A stretch of 64,000 nucleotides of DNA from Phanerodontia chrysosporium (GCA_001910725.1 MJGA01000008.1:434001-498000); one strand, 5' to 3'; numbered from the stretch's first letter, positions 20,990-32,565 are shown. The notes: generated by a model not told the origin, from the sequence alone. Program-made: numbers and translations.

Positions 20990-21133
20990 ATGAACTTCTC
21001 TAAGCTCGCTGGACTGGTACTCGCGTTCGCCATCTCTGTCGTCGTCGCCTCGCCTGTAGCGAAACCCGTCCCTGTCGCTGAGGCCTGTGCCGAGGTCGGT
21101 GTTCGCGACCGTTTATGTATGCGCAGAGGCTGA
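20990..21133 (+). CDS. Tiny secreted peptide precursor 1 (47 aa or longer if spliced)
   Basis: ATG at 20990 begins MNFSKLAGLVLAFAISVVVA, a clean signal peptide, followed by SPVAKPVPVAEACAEV. The frame stops at TGA 21131-21133. A possible donor (gtcggt) at about 21095 could splice the last residues away. The start resembles the peptide at 22115 (Met-x-Phe-x-Lys-Leu-Ala, V-V-A before proline-rich KPV), so the two form a small family. No known peptide family is recognised; it lacks the CaaX end of basidiomycete pheromones. Confidence 0.6.
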   Translation: MNFSKLAGLVLAFAISVVVASPVAKPVPVAEACAEVGVRDRLCMRRG

Positions 21134-22033
21134 CAGACTTGGCGAACAGCTCGATGTCAGAGGGGGCACCCCGTGCTGAGTCACGATCAATGCTGGTTTT
21201 TAAAGGCCGCGCATGGCAAGTTGCCTCATGCTAAATCGATCGTACTTGACTGAATGCACATGAAGGGGAAGTGTCTTCGTCATATGCGAAGGTCAAGACG
21301 TAGGAGGGTAGCACTCACCCACACTGGCATTGTAGAGTTCCTGCGAACTCAGAAAGTCCGCTTAGGATGTTTGCACGCAGTAGCAAACCTTTGTATCTGT
21401 GTCTAACTAACGTTATCAACGATACCTGGCAGTCAGCAGTCAATTTGCATAAACTGCTAGTTTTCTGCACGGATACGGGTGGGTACCGTTGATAAGTCTT
21501 CGTCCGCATATGCTTTATCTGCCGCCTGCTCGTATGTATCTTTTGGACATGTGAACAAGTCATCCGTTCACGGACGGAGGATTGTCGGCCACCATTGTGT
21601 TTGGTGCTGACCTGGAGGAATGACTGAAAGGTGCAGGGAAATAGTGACATGTAAATGTTCTTTCATCATGCGACGGCTACAACCACGTATTGTATCTGGA
21701 ATTCAGGGTCTTGAGAAGAGTGGCGGCGAGCTTCGGAATATGATATAGCACTTACAAAACCACAGAACACCGTACAGTTACTCTTTTGCCGTAGTTTCGA
21801 TTGCTTCTGCGCCTACCTATCGATACTGACGACATCAAAGACGTGTGGATAAGGTATGATTATAGAACTCACGTCGGGGTAAGGTCGGGCACCATGCTGT
21901 GCCCCGCTTCCATGTCCACGATGACTTGAAGATAACGTGCTAATTGCAGCAGATTACCGACGATAAGAGCGCAGCAAGCGTAGGTCGCATGCGTCTCACT
22001 CCGTTCAGGATAAGCTCTCGACTCTCGAGAGAA
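21134..22033. other. Spacer between the two small peptide genes, no gene seen
   Basis: The only ORF over 100 codons (21315-21650, minus) has no recognisable features. Confidence 0.45.
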
Positions 22034-22040
22034 TATAAAG
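22034..22040 (+). promoter_or_regulatory. TATA box of small peptide gene 2
   Basis: TATAAAG, 75 bp before the ATG at 22115, matching the layout of the first peptide gene. Confidence 0.6.
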
Positions 22041-22114
22041 GAAGTTCAGTAACCAGGAGCACTCAAACTCCGTCAGCCCCACCGTCTCGATAGAGCTGTT
22101 CCAACTCCAATACC

Positions 22115-22279
22115 ATGCACTTCGCCAAGCTTGCAGCCGTTGTCGTCACGCTCTTGACCGCGGCCGTCGTCGCCAACCCTGCCCCTAAACCTGTGGCCGA
22201 GCCCTGCGAAGCCTGCGAGCAGTGCTTCTGCTTCGGCCTATGTAGTCGGAAGTTCAGTGAGGTGGGTCGCTTGCCATAA
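22115..22279 (+). CDS. Tiny secreted cysteine-rich peptide precursor 2 (54 aa)
   Basis: ATG at 22115 opens a 54-codon frame ending TAA 22277-22279. Residues 1-20 form a signal peptide (MHFAKLAAVVVTLLTAAVVA), then NPAPKPVAEP and a cysteine cluster with five cysteines in thirteen residues (C-x2-C-x2-C-x-C-x3-C) before a short basic tail. The N-terminal half parallels the gene at 20990. It may be a disulfide-rich secreted peptide; donors in the last codons could alter the C-terminus. Function unknown. Confidence 0.6.
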   Translation: MHFAKLAAVVVTLLTAAVVANPAPKPVAEPCEACEQCFCFGLCSRKFSEVGRLP

Positions 22280-23592
22280 GGATGGTGACGTACGATAGCT
22301 CATGCGCTATACCAATAGTTCGAGCTCAGAGATATCCAATGTTGAGGTTCGTGAAGTAAATTGCAGCTATAATAACATACTGTACGTGCTTTGGCAACAC
22401 AAAAAACTTCAGCTAGCTTACACGATGGATAGTGGGCCGTATGTCGCTGGTAGGGGAGCTCTAGAACCGCGCAAACCACGTCAAATCAGTAACTATGTTT
22501 CGGAAGCAAAGATAGACCGCACGGAAGATGTCATACTTGTAGGGAGAATAATAAATTGAGACCTTTGATCAGTCGATTTGCCGAACCGTTGACTCTGCCC
22601 ACATCTAGTCAGCGAGCCATACAATGCGAGACCGGACAGAGTCGCACTCGCGCACCTTCCACACGGGCTCGGTTGAACAAGCGCCAGTACGGATCACGCG
22701 GATCAGAGCGCCACGAAGTTGCTGCCTGCCGGTTTAGAGAGAATTCTTGGTTGAACTCATCCACCATCGTCTTGGGACGGATGCGAGATGGCTAAGGCCA
22801 AACTGTCACCGCAAGCCCGCAGGCTCCAAACTATCATCGTGACTGTACCTATCATGGGGGCCGTGTCCTGTGAGTATCCCTTTCTCTGGGTTGGAAATGC
22901 TATCAGCGCAGGTGGATGTAGTCAGGCATACCTTGAACTCAAGGGGCTACATATGTCTAGGAAGGCTTGCTGATATCTTTCGGCAATGCAGATGTCTTGT
23001 ATGAACGGCTTATCCTCGGAAGCCTCGTCGCACGCTTCCACGTAACGACCCGGATGCTCATGGTCCGGTCTTTCCTGAGCCGCTTCACCACTCAGCTGTG
23101 GGTGCACATGACGTACGGAAAGAACAGTAGAGCCACTCTATGCAACTTTAGGTGCTGAAGACACCATAGTAAGTCATGTTACTTTGGAATAAAACGCAAA
23201 ACTCACGAAAGCGTCATGCTTGCATCTCCTCATAGACTCGTCGTTCTAGCTTAGGTGTCCGGCCTGGCTGATGCATGCGAAGTCTTCGTACGATTCGGTC
23301 ACAAACAGCATATGATCACTTCGATACCTCGCATCTTCAATGTGTATGTAGGATTTCGTGGAAGCCGCTTGAGACAATCGTAGCACAACCCTGAGGAGCT
23401 TAGAAATAGCTTCGTGACGAGCTTCTGACTTGTCCGCAAAGATTTGGAGTATCAAGTAGATGGGTATTGGCCGAGGAAGTGCAGGAAACATACGTCGCAT
23501 TCGGGAATCAGTCCTATAAGTCTACTCCTCTACTCTTCCCTTTTCGCCGGCCTGTACTGCCCAATTTTCCATTCTATACTTCGCGCTTGGTT
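22280..23592. other. No supported gene
   Basis: Short ORFs on both strands only; none has a domain, signal peptide or splice-consistent extension that I can support. Confidence 0.4.
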
Positions 23593-24139
23593 TCAGGAAC
23601 CGCGGGGCAGCGTCTGCGGGAATAATGCGAACGCCGGGTATCCTTGCGGGTTGAAAGAGCGGTCACAGTCTGCGTAGGCGGCACCGGCTCCGAAGCCAGT
23701 CGAGAGCGCGATGGGCCATGCGCGACCTGTCAAAACAGTTTGAGCATTTCACCCAGAATCTGGGGAAGGATGCAGGGCATATGGGATACGCACGCTTGAA
23801 GAGGATAACCGAGGCGATAACGCCTACGCTGAAGCCAACGCCCCTACACGCCGCGAACAGTCAGTCAGACGAGACCCAACACGAGAGCAAAGGTCACGCA
23901 CGATTTCACAAGCAGATCCGCCACTGCACAACGCGCCAGCCCCGCCGAGTCGCCGTTCCGGATTCACGCGACCAGGTCAGTTTGCACTCCACGACGCGTT
24001 CAAGACGGACACCTACAGCAGCGGTCGTACTGCGCGCGCGTCAGCTCGCACCGACAAAGAGGCAGAAAACGGTGCATACCTTCTGCGCGACGATGTTTTC
24101 GCTCGAGAGCGGCTTGGAGGCGGCGGGCGTGGTCGACAT
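23593..24139 (-). CDS. MIC10: MICOS complex subunit Mic10
   Basis: Five exons give 92 residues in phase: 24139-24080, 24029-24017 (13 nt), 23923-23902 (22 nt), 23843-23794, 23726-23593. The joined protein reads SSENIVAQKYDRC, then LADLLVKSGVGFSVG and ASVILFKRRAWP, followed by GFGAGAAYADCD. This is the Mic10 pattern: a short N-terminus, two transmembrane helices each with a glycine-rich GxGxG motif, and the positively charged FKRR(A)WP loop between them. Mic10 oligomerises in the inner mitochondrial membrane to bend crista junctions. The C-terminal tail of about 25 residues is longer than in yeast. The tiny exons explain why no long ORF marks this gene. Confidence 0.9.
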
Positions 24140-24720
24140 GGGTGGTGGTCGTGGAAAGGACGTCTAGGCGCCCAGACTATGACGCTCGCGCGCTTTTCGT
24201 CTTGCTTTGCCCCACGCGTAGGCTCGTGTTGGCTTTCCGCTGGTCTTCATGACTTTTCCAGCACTATCATAGCACAGAATCTGACCTCTGGCGCGGTTTC
24301 ATCTATCTAGTATGTAGTGCATTCGTTTGTCTATATTACGCATACGGGTAGGAGAAACTTATATTCGAACAGATCCGCCGCGACCTGTACACGGCTTGCT
24401 TAAGAGTTCTGGTCACTCGTTTACGACAAGGTGTCTCCATCTTGCCTGCTGTACATCTCGCGCCGTGTTCCAGCACTTGGAATCTCCATGATAATCAATA
24501 GCGTGAAGACGTTCGCACGGTAGTATTTGTAGCTTGGATGATGTGCCATGGATTGGATGAATAGCTCGTACAAAATTGAATAGCACTTTCCCTCAGAATC
24601 ATGAATATGACTGAGGATAGCTATCAGTAAAGAACGAGGGCAGGGGTCATGGAAAACTACCAGGTCCAAACTTAGTACTACCATCCCAGTTACAGCTCGG
24701 CCGGTATCCACCAAACTTAT
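24140..24720. other. Intergenic, no gene seen
   Basis: This is the region between the start of MIC10 and the stop of the aspartic protease. No supported frame. Confidence 0.4.
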
Positions 24721-26545
24721 TTACGAACCGTAGTTGCTGGTGGACGCGGTAAACTCAGTCGTAGCAATCCCAAAGCGATTCGCACCAGGAGTGCTATCGT
24801 AGACGGTGTAGAACCTCTGAAGGAACGACATGCCGTCGATGAAATCCAGCCCTGCGCCGCTGGACGTGCGGAGGTCGCCGACGATCAGGTAGATGCTCTC
24901 TGCGTCTCCACCAATTGCAGTATTGAGCTGGAGGAATGTGCCCATGAGCCTTCAGCATGGAGAGAACCAGAAGAGAGCATGACTTACCGCGCGCGGCCAG
25001 ATCTGTGCATCCTTGGTGAACTCGAAAGTAGCCTGGGTGAATAATTGCTTAGCGATACGGCTCCCTGTGATGTTAGTTCGATGCAGCCTACCGTTCCAAT
25101 GGTGAAAAACAAACTCTCCAAATTCTCGTACTGAGTGGGAGTGATCTTCAGGAGCCCTGTGGCTGAATCTTCTACAGCGCCTGTCGCTGCTTGATATAGG
25201 GCGAATGCATCTGCAGGTCATGCCAATAAGCATATATCCGCCCCCGGTATAGCAGGGAAAGACCCATACCAGAGGCGATAAGAAGGAGAGTCGTGCCAGT
25301 GTCCACAATACCAGCGGTAAAAGGCAGTATCTGAGATCGAGCGGAGCCATATGCGATCGTCTGGTCGACGCCCACGTACTGGTTCGCGGGAGACGTCGTG
25401 GTTATCGGCCTGGTATACAAGGTCAGTGCTGTAGTACATGGTCATTACACGGAGTACGCACACGTAAGTGAGGGGAGCAGCGATTTTGGAGGCGTCGGCC
25501 CCGCCGAACGTGAGCTCACCAGGGTTCCCACCAGACTGGGTCGGCGCAAAGAACACACCGACTGCGCGTTCGTTGATCAAGCCGAGAGCGAATGCATTGT
25601 CGGTCACTGTCGGGATCGACTCCGTTGGTGATCCCACGATGGTGCCTAGCGGAGTACAATCAGCGGGGATGGCCAACTTGGCTTCCTCTGCACTCGCCTT
25701 CAGTCAGGTCCGTCGGTCCAATGCTGAATAAATAGGAGATTCGAAGAACATTTGCAGGGGAAACACTGAACAAACGCACCCTAGAATGCCGTCAACTCCA
25801 GAAAAGCCACTGCTAGCGGTAGCAGCAGCAACGCCTTGTCCAGGCACATTGAGTCCTGTATCACCGCCTATAGTGATGGTCTCGTGACAAAGAACTCCTG
25901 CCAGCCATAGTCGGCGATAAAGATGAGTTTTTTCATGTGCTGTTATGTAATGAAGAGGAGGTTACCTTCGAATGATCCGGAACCATAAGTAACGTTCTAA
26001 ATGAGAGATACTGGTATCAAGTTTCGCAAGCGCAAACATGAGTGGCCCATGACATACGATTATCTTTGGTTGAGGGAGTAGGCAGGAAGGGTCAGGAGAG
26101 TATGGATTGCCGAGTGTGTTAGCGCCAGCCCATGTGTTGGAGCTTCCAGTGTCCACCAGCAAGTTATCTACAACACGAGTTAGTACACTGCACGCTGTTC
26201 AGATCACCAAACGCACATGTTCGCGGAGAGCCACTTATTTCAACCTTGAAGTAAAGTGATCATTAGTGAAGAGTACATCTCATTATTTTCGGTAAGTTGC
26301 GCTTACCTGGACGGTGTAAGACGTTACATCGTTCGCTGCGGGTACGGGGATACCGGCATCGTGAGCGAAATACCCGGTCTTGAAGGCGCGAGCTCTGGCC
26401 CGATCATGAACCAAGATCGCGGCCGCCCCACCAGTGAGGTTGAAGTGACGAGCGAGAGGAAGTGTGACGTGGCCCCGGTGCGAGCGACCAGCGGAGACGC
26501 TGTCGCAGCAACTGCGACTGCGAGAAGGAATGTGTGAAGGAGCAT
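24721..26545 (-). CDS. Secreted pepsin-like aspartic protease (A1 family), one apparent frameshift
   Basis: Ten or more small exons on the minus strand. The start MLLHTFLLAVAVAATASP at 26545 is a signal peptide; a propeptide follows, then the first catalytic motif LLVDTGSSNTW (near 26160), the flap VTYGSGSFE (near 25990), and the second catalytic motif GIVDTGTTLLL (near 25300). The C-terminus is FGIATTEFTASTSNYGS. Both aspartates are present. It should be an extracellular acid protease. Odd points: between the signal peptide and the propeptide the frame changes by one base at 26468/26469, and one intron near 25640-25690 uses a GC-AG pair (donor gcgagt). A TATA box lies 50 bp upstream, so the gene looks maintained and the frameshift may be a sequence error. 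Confidence 0.88.
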
Positions 26546-26594
26546 TGACGTAGAGGTGCGAGGCTCTTGATGAGGATGAACACCATCGAGCACC

Positions 26595-26602
26595 CTTTTA
26601 TA
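26595..26602 (-). promoter_or_regulatory. TATA box of the aspartic protease
   Basis: TATAAAAG on the minus strand, 50 bp before the ATG at 26545. Confidence 0.6.
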
Positions 26603-27252
26603 TGCGGGAGGAATGGTGACCTATACGTCGGAAACGCGAGTGGGAAGCGCGACGACGAGATTCCATAGCTGCGATATGAGAGGTGCACGAGGTAATTGTC
26701 ATGAACTAGATACGCCTGGCAGCGGTCAGAGGTTTGACACTTTGACCATTCACAGTGTCAGTCTAAGTACTAGTCATCCAACCATACCGCGCAAACACTC
26801 GCTGTAGACGACAATCAACAACAGGCGGCGGCAGCGAGACTGGAGGTACGAAGGACTGATCGAGGTCTCGCGATGACGGCGAGAATTGATTAGAGTCGCG
26901 GAAATTGCTAGCATGACATTCGTCAGGGTGAGCAGCTCACGAGCATTACTTCTCGGATCATCTAGTAGGCCCAATCAAGCCTAGTCACATCGCGTATGTG
27001 CGATGAACAGACCGTGGTTGTAGACGAATAGCGGAGCAACGAAGCTTGAATGTGACGCACTGAGATCTGTTTGCCAGTCGATTCATGCAAGAGCAGTACA
27101 TGACTAAAGCAAGATGGCTCTCTTGGAAGCGAAAGCCGTTGTGATACAACGTATGTGCATAGCATAGTGCTACACGATTTCGCGATTTCTGGAACTTTTC
27201 TTAGCGAAGTCAGAATATTAGACGTAAGGCATACCTGCAAGTCCTAACAGTG
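26603..27252. other. Intergenic, no gene seen
   Basis: Only short ORFs without features between the protease promoter and the end of the DUF6535 gene. Confidence 0.4.
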
Positions 27253-29605
27253 CTATTCATGATCATCCTTGGCGAACGACCTCAGCGACGTCGGACTGGA
27301 AGCGAAAGGCATACCAACGACGGACTGCTCAGCCAGGTCCTGCGTCTCCGCCAAAAGTGGCGTGCGCGACGTGCTGTCGCAAGGCGTCTGAGCGGCTGGA
27401 GAGAGGGAGCTAGGCGTCTTCGGGCTAGACGAGCCTGTCGTGAAGGACTTCTCCGCGAGGAGGGCACTAGGGGTGATGCTGATGGTATCGCGGCATGCGC
27501 ACCGCGCGTCGAGCGCGCGGAGCTGCCTCTGAAGGTTCTCGCCTGTGAACAGCCCGCGTGCGGCGCCTGTGCAAAGGGTGCGCAGGAATGACAGCGGAAT
27601 GCATGTGTGCAGGCCGGCGTTCGACGTGGCTGCCTTCGAGAGCGAGGCAACCCAGGGAAGGTCAGCGTAATACCCACAGTTGGGGATTCCGCGTTCCAAT
27701 GATGTACGTGCGGCCTCTTCCATACATTGAAATAGGGATTGAAGGTCGGTGTGGTTATAGTAGAAGACGCGCCAACTGCTGCATTTCTGGATGGCTAGAT
27801 TCGAGAGGGTGACGAACAGATGGCGACCTTCTTCATCTCCATAGTCGGGGTTCTCGTTGTACGTTTGAGCCGCGGCGGCAGCGTAGTCCTTGAACGTATG
27901 GAACCCAGTACGGGACAATTTGGAGTCTGCTACATTGTCCGCTCGTAAGTCCAACCCGTTGCAGCATAAACGTGAACACACTCACCAGATATGTCGCAGC
28001 CTTGATATCGCACTGCATCCATTTTCACGAGAATTTCCACGGCCACCGTCCTAAGATTCGGCGTCTGAGCCGATCTATCTTCGTCTCGAGAGGGGTAACG
28101 ATACAGCTCTTCAAGGAAGCGTATGTAGGCACGCTCCAGAGTACGCCCTGGAGAGACCCTGATAACGTGGTAGAGGAAGCAGGCAGCCTCGACGAAGGCG
28201 ACGCTGTCCGACAGGGAAGATGATCGAGATTCCCCAGAAGATTTCAGTATAACTGCCGCCCTTCTGAGTTCCGTCAGAAGGAAGTGGCCTAGAACCTGCA
28301 GAGACGTGGAGCCATGGTCGTCGTTCCAGGGATGGAACACATCGCAAGTGTCCCAGAGGCAGAGCGTGTATCTCAGGGAACCATCTGCGGTAGTGTGCAG
28401 AGTATACTGCGAGCGCAAGGACTCGAGCACTTTACCCGCTGAAGCATTGAGGATAGTGCAGGCCGCATAAATGGGGATACGCAGACGCGACTGGATGCTG
28501 ATGTTCATCCCGGAGGATTCGGGCAGATAACTGAGGCCATTGAGCAAGTAATCCTCCTGACGTCTCTCGTAGGTCCACGCGACGGCATCTACCAAATAGA
28601 CGAGCTTGGTAGTCTCCGGCTCCGAATTCGGACCACATTTGCCTCCCAGGTCGAAGTACAAGTCGCGTTGCTTCCAGTCGTGAGGTGACCTGTGCCTGTC
28701 CAGTTGGTCCTTGAGCACAGTGCGTGACAGTAGGCCAGCAGCCCAGAGCATCCGGCAGAGAAACCGGAGGAAGTATTCCCAAGCTAACACGCACGCCCAT
28801 CCCGCTGGAGAACGATAGGGACAGTGGTGGAAGAACGCTGGTATGAGGACGACGGAGAAGGCGATGATGAGGAATAGGGCCGACGCCAAGGAGATAATGG
28901 CGGCAAGGATGGAGTTGAGCGTCCAAAGCATGATCACGATGCCCGCCATAAACATCACCAAGGCCATCTCAAGCAATCCAGGGAGGAGCGCCACGATGAG
29001 AGGGACCTTCCAACGAAGGAAGGCCTTGTATCGGACCTGTCGGAGACAAATCGCCTCCGGGAGTGACTCCGTCTGCCAAGCTGTGTATTCACGTAACCAG
29101 CGCTTCACTATCATCCCGAAGAGCGCGGAAGCAAGGCTGAGGACCAGACTGAGGAACCAAAGGACGTTGATGGCGACATCCACCGTAGCAGCCTCGAACG
29201 TGGGCAGCTGTGCAATGTTTTGCCGACTGTTATCGGCGAGTTGGGCGGATATCTGGAGAAGCAGGTCGGCGGTAACCTGAGTGTTGTCTTGCTGGAGCCA
29301 TCCGGTAGAGCCAGCGAGGAATGCGGTTAGAATTGTCGCGAATAATCCAGCCTGAAATCGCAGTGAGAAGACAGATTGGGTTGTGCAGACATGAAGCGTA
29401 CCAGGATTAGGAGCGCATTGAGGTCCTCGTCGCAGTCCTTGACCATAACGTCATCGTGGTCACGCATGAATTTGTTTGTCGCGACTAGGCCATGAGATTC
29501 AGCCATTTCGCGCTGCGGAAAAAACATATACAGTGAGGAAACCCTTGGGGACAAGTGTTACAACTTCCGTACCTGGTAAGACTTGCGGCGCAGGGGGTCA
29601 CTCAT
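27253..29605 (-). CDS. DUF6535 transmembrane protein
   Basis: Four exons give 728 residues in phase: 29605-29573 (MSDPLRRKSYQ), 29512-29402, 29351-27986, 27929-27253. The layout is that of the DUF6535 family, greatly expanded in agaricomycetes: an N-terminal LNALLIL/AGLFATILTAFL helix formed across intron 2, a loop, then four further membrane helices (FLSLVLSLASALFGMIVKRW, LLPGLLEMALVMFMAGIV, LNSILAAIISLASALFLIIAF and a terminal one), followed by a long helical cytosolic C-terminus of about 450 residues. Function is unknown. A TATATAA lies at 29661-29667, 56 bp before the ATG. The ATG at 29605 is preferred because exon 1 splices in phase into the helix-bearing exons. Confidence 0.85.
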
Positions 29606-30276
29606 AGCAAGCGACGAGATAAGACAGTTGGCTGAAGATGGGGTCCGCCGTTGGCTGTAATTATATAGACCGTCCACCAAGATCCTCATATCGCATCCGC
29701 TATGAACGCGTGAAATATTCGCGAGTATTTGTACAGCCCTGCGAGTATTCATATGGACTTGCGAAAGACGCGTGTGCAGAGTCGAGAGGAGATGGGAAGA
29801 TGCGGGAATTCGGGACCGGGTCGTCCAATCGTAGGGCAAGGCCCTGGTGTCTGTATCATCTTCGCGGCGAGATACAATTTCACTGGATGGTGATGAGCTC
29901 TCTACGCACTGCGAACACTTCCGATAGAACGTCAGCTGCACCTAGCGTTCCGTTACCTGTGTCCGCAACTCGATTCCCGCGTCATTCAGCATTGACTTCC
30001 ACCATAAAAGTCGTTACAATAACAGCAAAGATAGCTGAGCGCTGCATAGCCTGTCGCTCTTTTGTAAGTGTATATGTGTCCGCCCGAGTTGCGGGGAGAC
30101 TCACCGACGCATTCCCGTGATCGTGGTGGGAGACGGCAAGCAGGAGCATCCGCGGGTGCGGCAGCATGACCGAATCGAGTCTCCCGAGCGCCTGACGCGT
30201 GCACTCCGAATTACGGCCAGGCCTCGCTCTTCCTGGACACTCATCTTCCTGCTCGCTCCGTAGCCCGCTCTACACC
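29606..30276. other. Divergent promoter region, no gene seen
   Basis: This lies between the starts of the DUF6535 gene (-) and RCF1 (+). It contains the TATATAA at 29661-29667 for the former; a 160-codon plus-strand ORF here is unconvincing. Confidence 0.4.
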
Positions 30277-30974
30277 ATGGATCTTTTCACCACCGTCGAC
30301 CCGCGGGTAGCACAGGAGCGATGGCAAGACAAACTGATGCGCAAGTGCAAGGAGGAGCCGTATGTGCCCATCGGTGCGTCGCGTGCACGCCTAGGAGCGT
30401 CCGTCGTGCCTGCTCACGCCGGCGCGGTCTCACAGGCACCGCACTGACCTGCTTCGCGCTGTACATGGCGATACGCAACTCGGGGCGCAAGGGCGACCCG
30501 AAGGCTCTCAATCGCTGGTTCCGTGCGCGTATCATGTTCCAGGGTGCTACCGTCGCCGCCATCGTCGCCGGCAGCTACAGTATCGAGGCACGCAAGCGCG
30601 CCGAGGAGGAGCGCCTCCGCGAGCTCGCGCAGGATCCTGCGATGAAGGAGAAGCTCGAGTTTGAGGCGCGCCTGAAGGCCGCGGAGGAGGCATATGCTTA
30701 TGAGCAGGCGTTGGCGAAGGCAAAGGCCGAGGAGGACAAGAGGAGCATGTGGGAGAAACTGGGCCTCGGCCGTGGCTCGCACAAGAATCGCGAGGCTGCT
30801 ATGAAGGCTGCCACTGGCACCACGTCAAGCTCGCCTTCCGAACCTGCTCCCTTAGGGACCATGGCCCCAACCTCGGCAGAGACGGTCACGACCGCAGCTG
30901 CCGCCACGACCTCTGTACCTGGTGGCACTTGGAGCTGGTTTGGGTGGGGATCGAAACCGGAGAAGAAGGATTGA
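30277..30974 (+). CDS. RCF1: Respiratory supercomplex factor 1 (HIG1 domain)
   Basis: Two exons, 30277-30373 and 30436-30974, give 211 residues. The HIG1 domain is complete: KLMRKCKEEPYVPIGTALT (spanning the intron), a first helix ending MAIRNSGRKGD, the conserved LNRWFRARIMFQG loop and a second helix ATVAAIVAGSYS. A charged helical stretch (EARKRAEEERLRE...) follows, then a serine/threonine/alanine-rich tail ending WSWFGWGSKPEKKD. Rcf1 sits in the inner mitochondrial membrane and associates with complexes III and IV. The ATG at 30277 is used since the family starts shortly before this motif. Confidence 0.92.
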
Positions 30975-31314
30975 TCAATTTCGTGAGCTCGCTTGTCTGT
31001 CTCGCACTTGGTATCCCCGTACGTCTCTGTACTTTAATTCACGCTTGTATTCTGGTTTCCAGGGCTCTGTAGCATGTATTCCGTTCTCGACTACCCCATC
31101 TCCCCACTCGTACATCTCTATCGATTCCAATTCCTTCCCTGCATGCAAGCCCGCCTGAGTAGGATTGCCCGGCAGTGCGGGGCGTTCCGCGTAGTGGCGC
31201 CAGGACCATCCTCGAGCTTGCATGAGATGCTCTTCGGAGGCGGGGCAAAATGAGGGTATAACTCGCCCAACGGGCGTCATGGATTCGTTGATGAGACATG
31301 ATGCCCCATATAGT

Positions 31315-31710
31315 TCAACCTCCATGAAGTGTAGAAATGAAGACGATCTCATCGCCATCTTTGAGCTGGTATTCGCCTTCGCCCTCGAGCTCCCAGTCTG
31401 TGTCATTGACAAGCACCAGAATTCCGGGTCGTCTAATATACTTGAGCCTGGTCTGCATGTACAGAAGAATTGAAACTCACACAGTGCCATTCTCAATGAA
31501 CAGCTCCTCCCGCTCCTTCAGCAAGTTGTCGCGAAGCCAGTACATCAGGTACGTGATGTCTGCCGGCTTGTCTTCCAGACCCTTGTCTGCATCCCGAGGA
31601 TTACTTGATACTGGTACTCTCGCCGGTAGCGCTATACGGTGTGAGCGTTGATTCGAGAACAGGAGCTCGAGGCCTCCGCCGAATTCGATCTTGAGGTTGA
31701 GAGTGGTCAT
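31315..31710 (-). CDS. URM1: Ubiquitin-related modifier Urm1
   Basis: Exons 31710-31481 and 31432-31315 give 115 residues, slightly longer than yeast Urm1. The protein starts [18 protein letters not shown], contains the [18 protein letters not shown] helix region and [17 protein letters not shown], and ends exactly in FISTLHGG. The C-terminal Gly-Gly is thiocarboxylated and donates sulfur for tRNA wobble-uridine thiolation, besides acting as a protein modifier. The insertion [10 protein letters not shown] is normal for fungi. Neighbour on the same strand is ISD11, also linked to sulfur transfer. Confidence 0.95.
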
Positions 31711-32203
31711 CAGGGATACTAACAAGGTGAGGAACAGTGTGCGGAGAGCGGGACGGAAGTCAGAATTATGGGCGCCTCTGGAATCAGATCTGAACGATCG
31801 GCGGGATCCCGACGCCCCTCGCTTATAGGCATACCGTCGGGTTCACTCTCACGAAGAACGTCGGTGTAGTCGTTTAAACAAGCATCGAGATGTAAGACAG
31901 CTTGAACACCTCATTCTTCTCATCTGGTTACAAGAACGCTGGGTCGACCTCGAGGAGCAGGGATGTCCATTCGTAGTGAGTCTTCAAGAGGATAAATCGC
32001 ACAGTTGCGGCTCTAGACACCAGGACACATATTCGCTGCCCATCTCGTTTCAAAGACTCAGAGTCAGGGGAGGTGCTTCAAGTGTTGGAGAGCATAATAA
32101 TACAATGGCATATGAATACAAGCATACCCCTCTCCACCTTAACCCTCGACAGTGCTCCAGGTATACTGAGGCGACAGCGGACGTCTAATCCCTCCGGAAT
32201 AAC

Positions 32204-32565
32204 TCATGAGTCCGACCTTGACATCACGTTGTCTGAGCCCTTGGGGATGTCTTTCTCGACGACGAGGCGCCAGCCGCCGTAGAGTTGGTTCACGATAGCG
32301 CTGCGCTTGAGTACCTGAAGCTCCTTGACGCGCTCGTTATAGAACGCAGAGAGCTTCGCGGGGTCCGACTCATTCTGCAACCAAACCTCAGCACCATGGG
32401 ATGGCCGGACCGTTCGAATGAACGCACCTGGATCTCCCGGAACTGGTCCTTCGTGCGCCTCACGAAGTACTCGCGGAAGTTGTACGAGCTGAACGCCCGC
32501 GACGTGCGGAGCGTGTTCGAGTAGAGCGAAAGCAGAGCCTCTTTTGTTGGTGCTGCGGCAGCCAT
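32204..32565 (-). CDS. ISD11: Isd11, LYR-motif partner of cysteine desulfurase
   Basis: Two exons, 32565-32428 and 32374-32204, give 102 residues. The LYR-type region reads LLSLYSNTLRTSRAFSSYNF and REYFVRRTKDQFREIQ, followed by VKELQVLKRSAIVNQLYG, all typical of Isd11/LYRM4. It stabilises the Nfs1 cysteine desulfurase with acyl carrier protein in the mitochondrial matrix, the first step of Fe-S cluster assembly. The canonical LYR tripeptide reads LYS here, as it varies among family members. Confidence 0.92.

Noticed and set aside
20990..22279. Mating pheromone precursors
   Set aside because: Neither peptide ends in a CaaX box, and both start with a classical signal peptide, which pheromone precursors of basidiomycetes lack.
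25890..25960. Second frameshift in the aspartic protease before the ETITIGG segment
   Set aside because: Counting phase across the intron shows that the reading GVLCHETITIGG is in frame.
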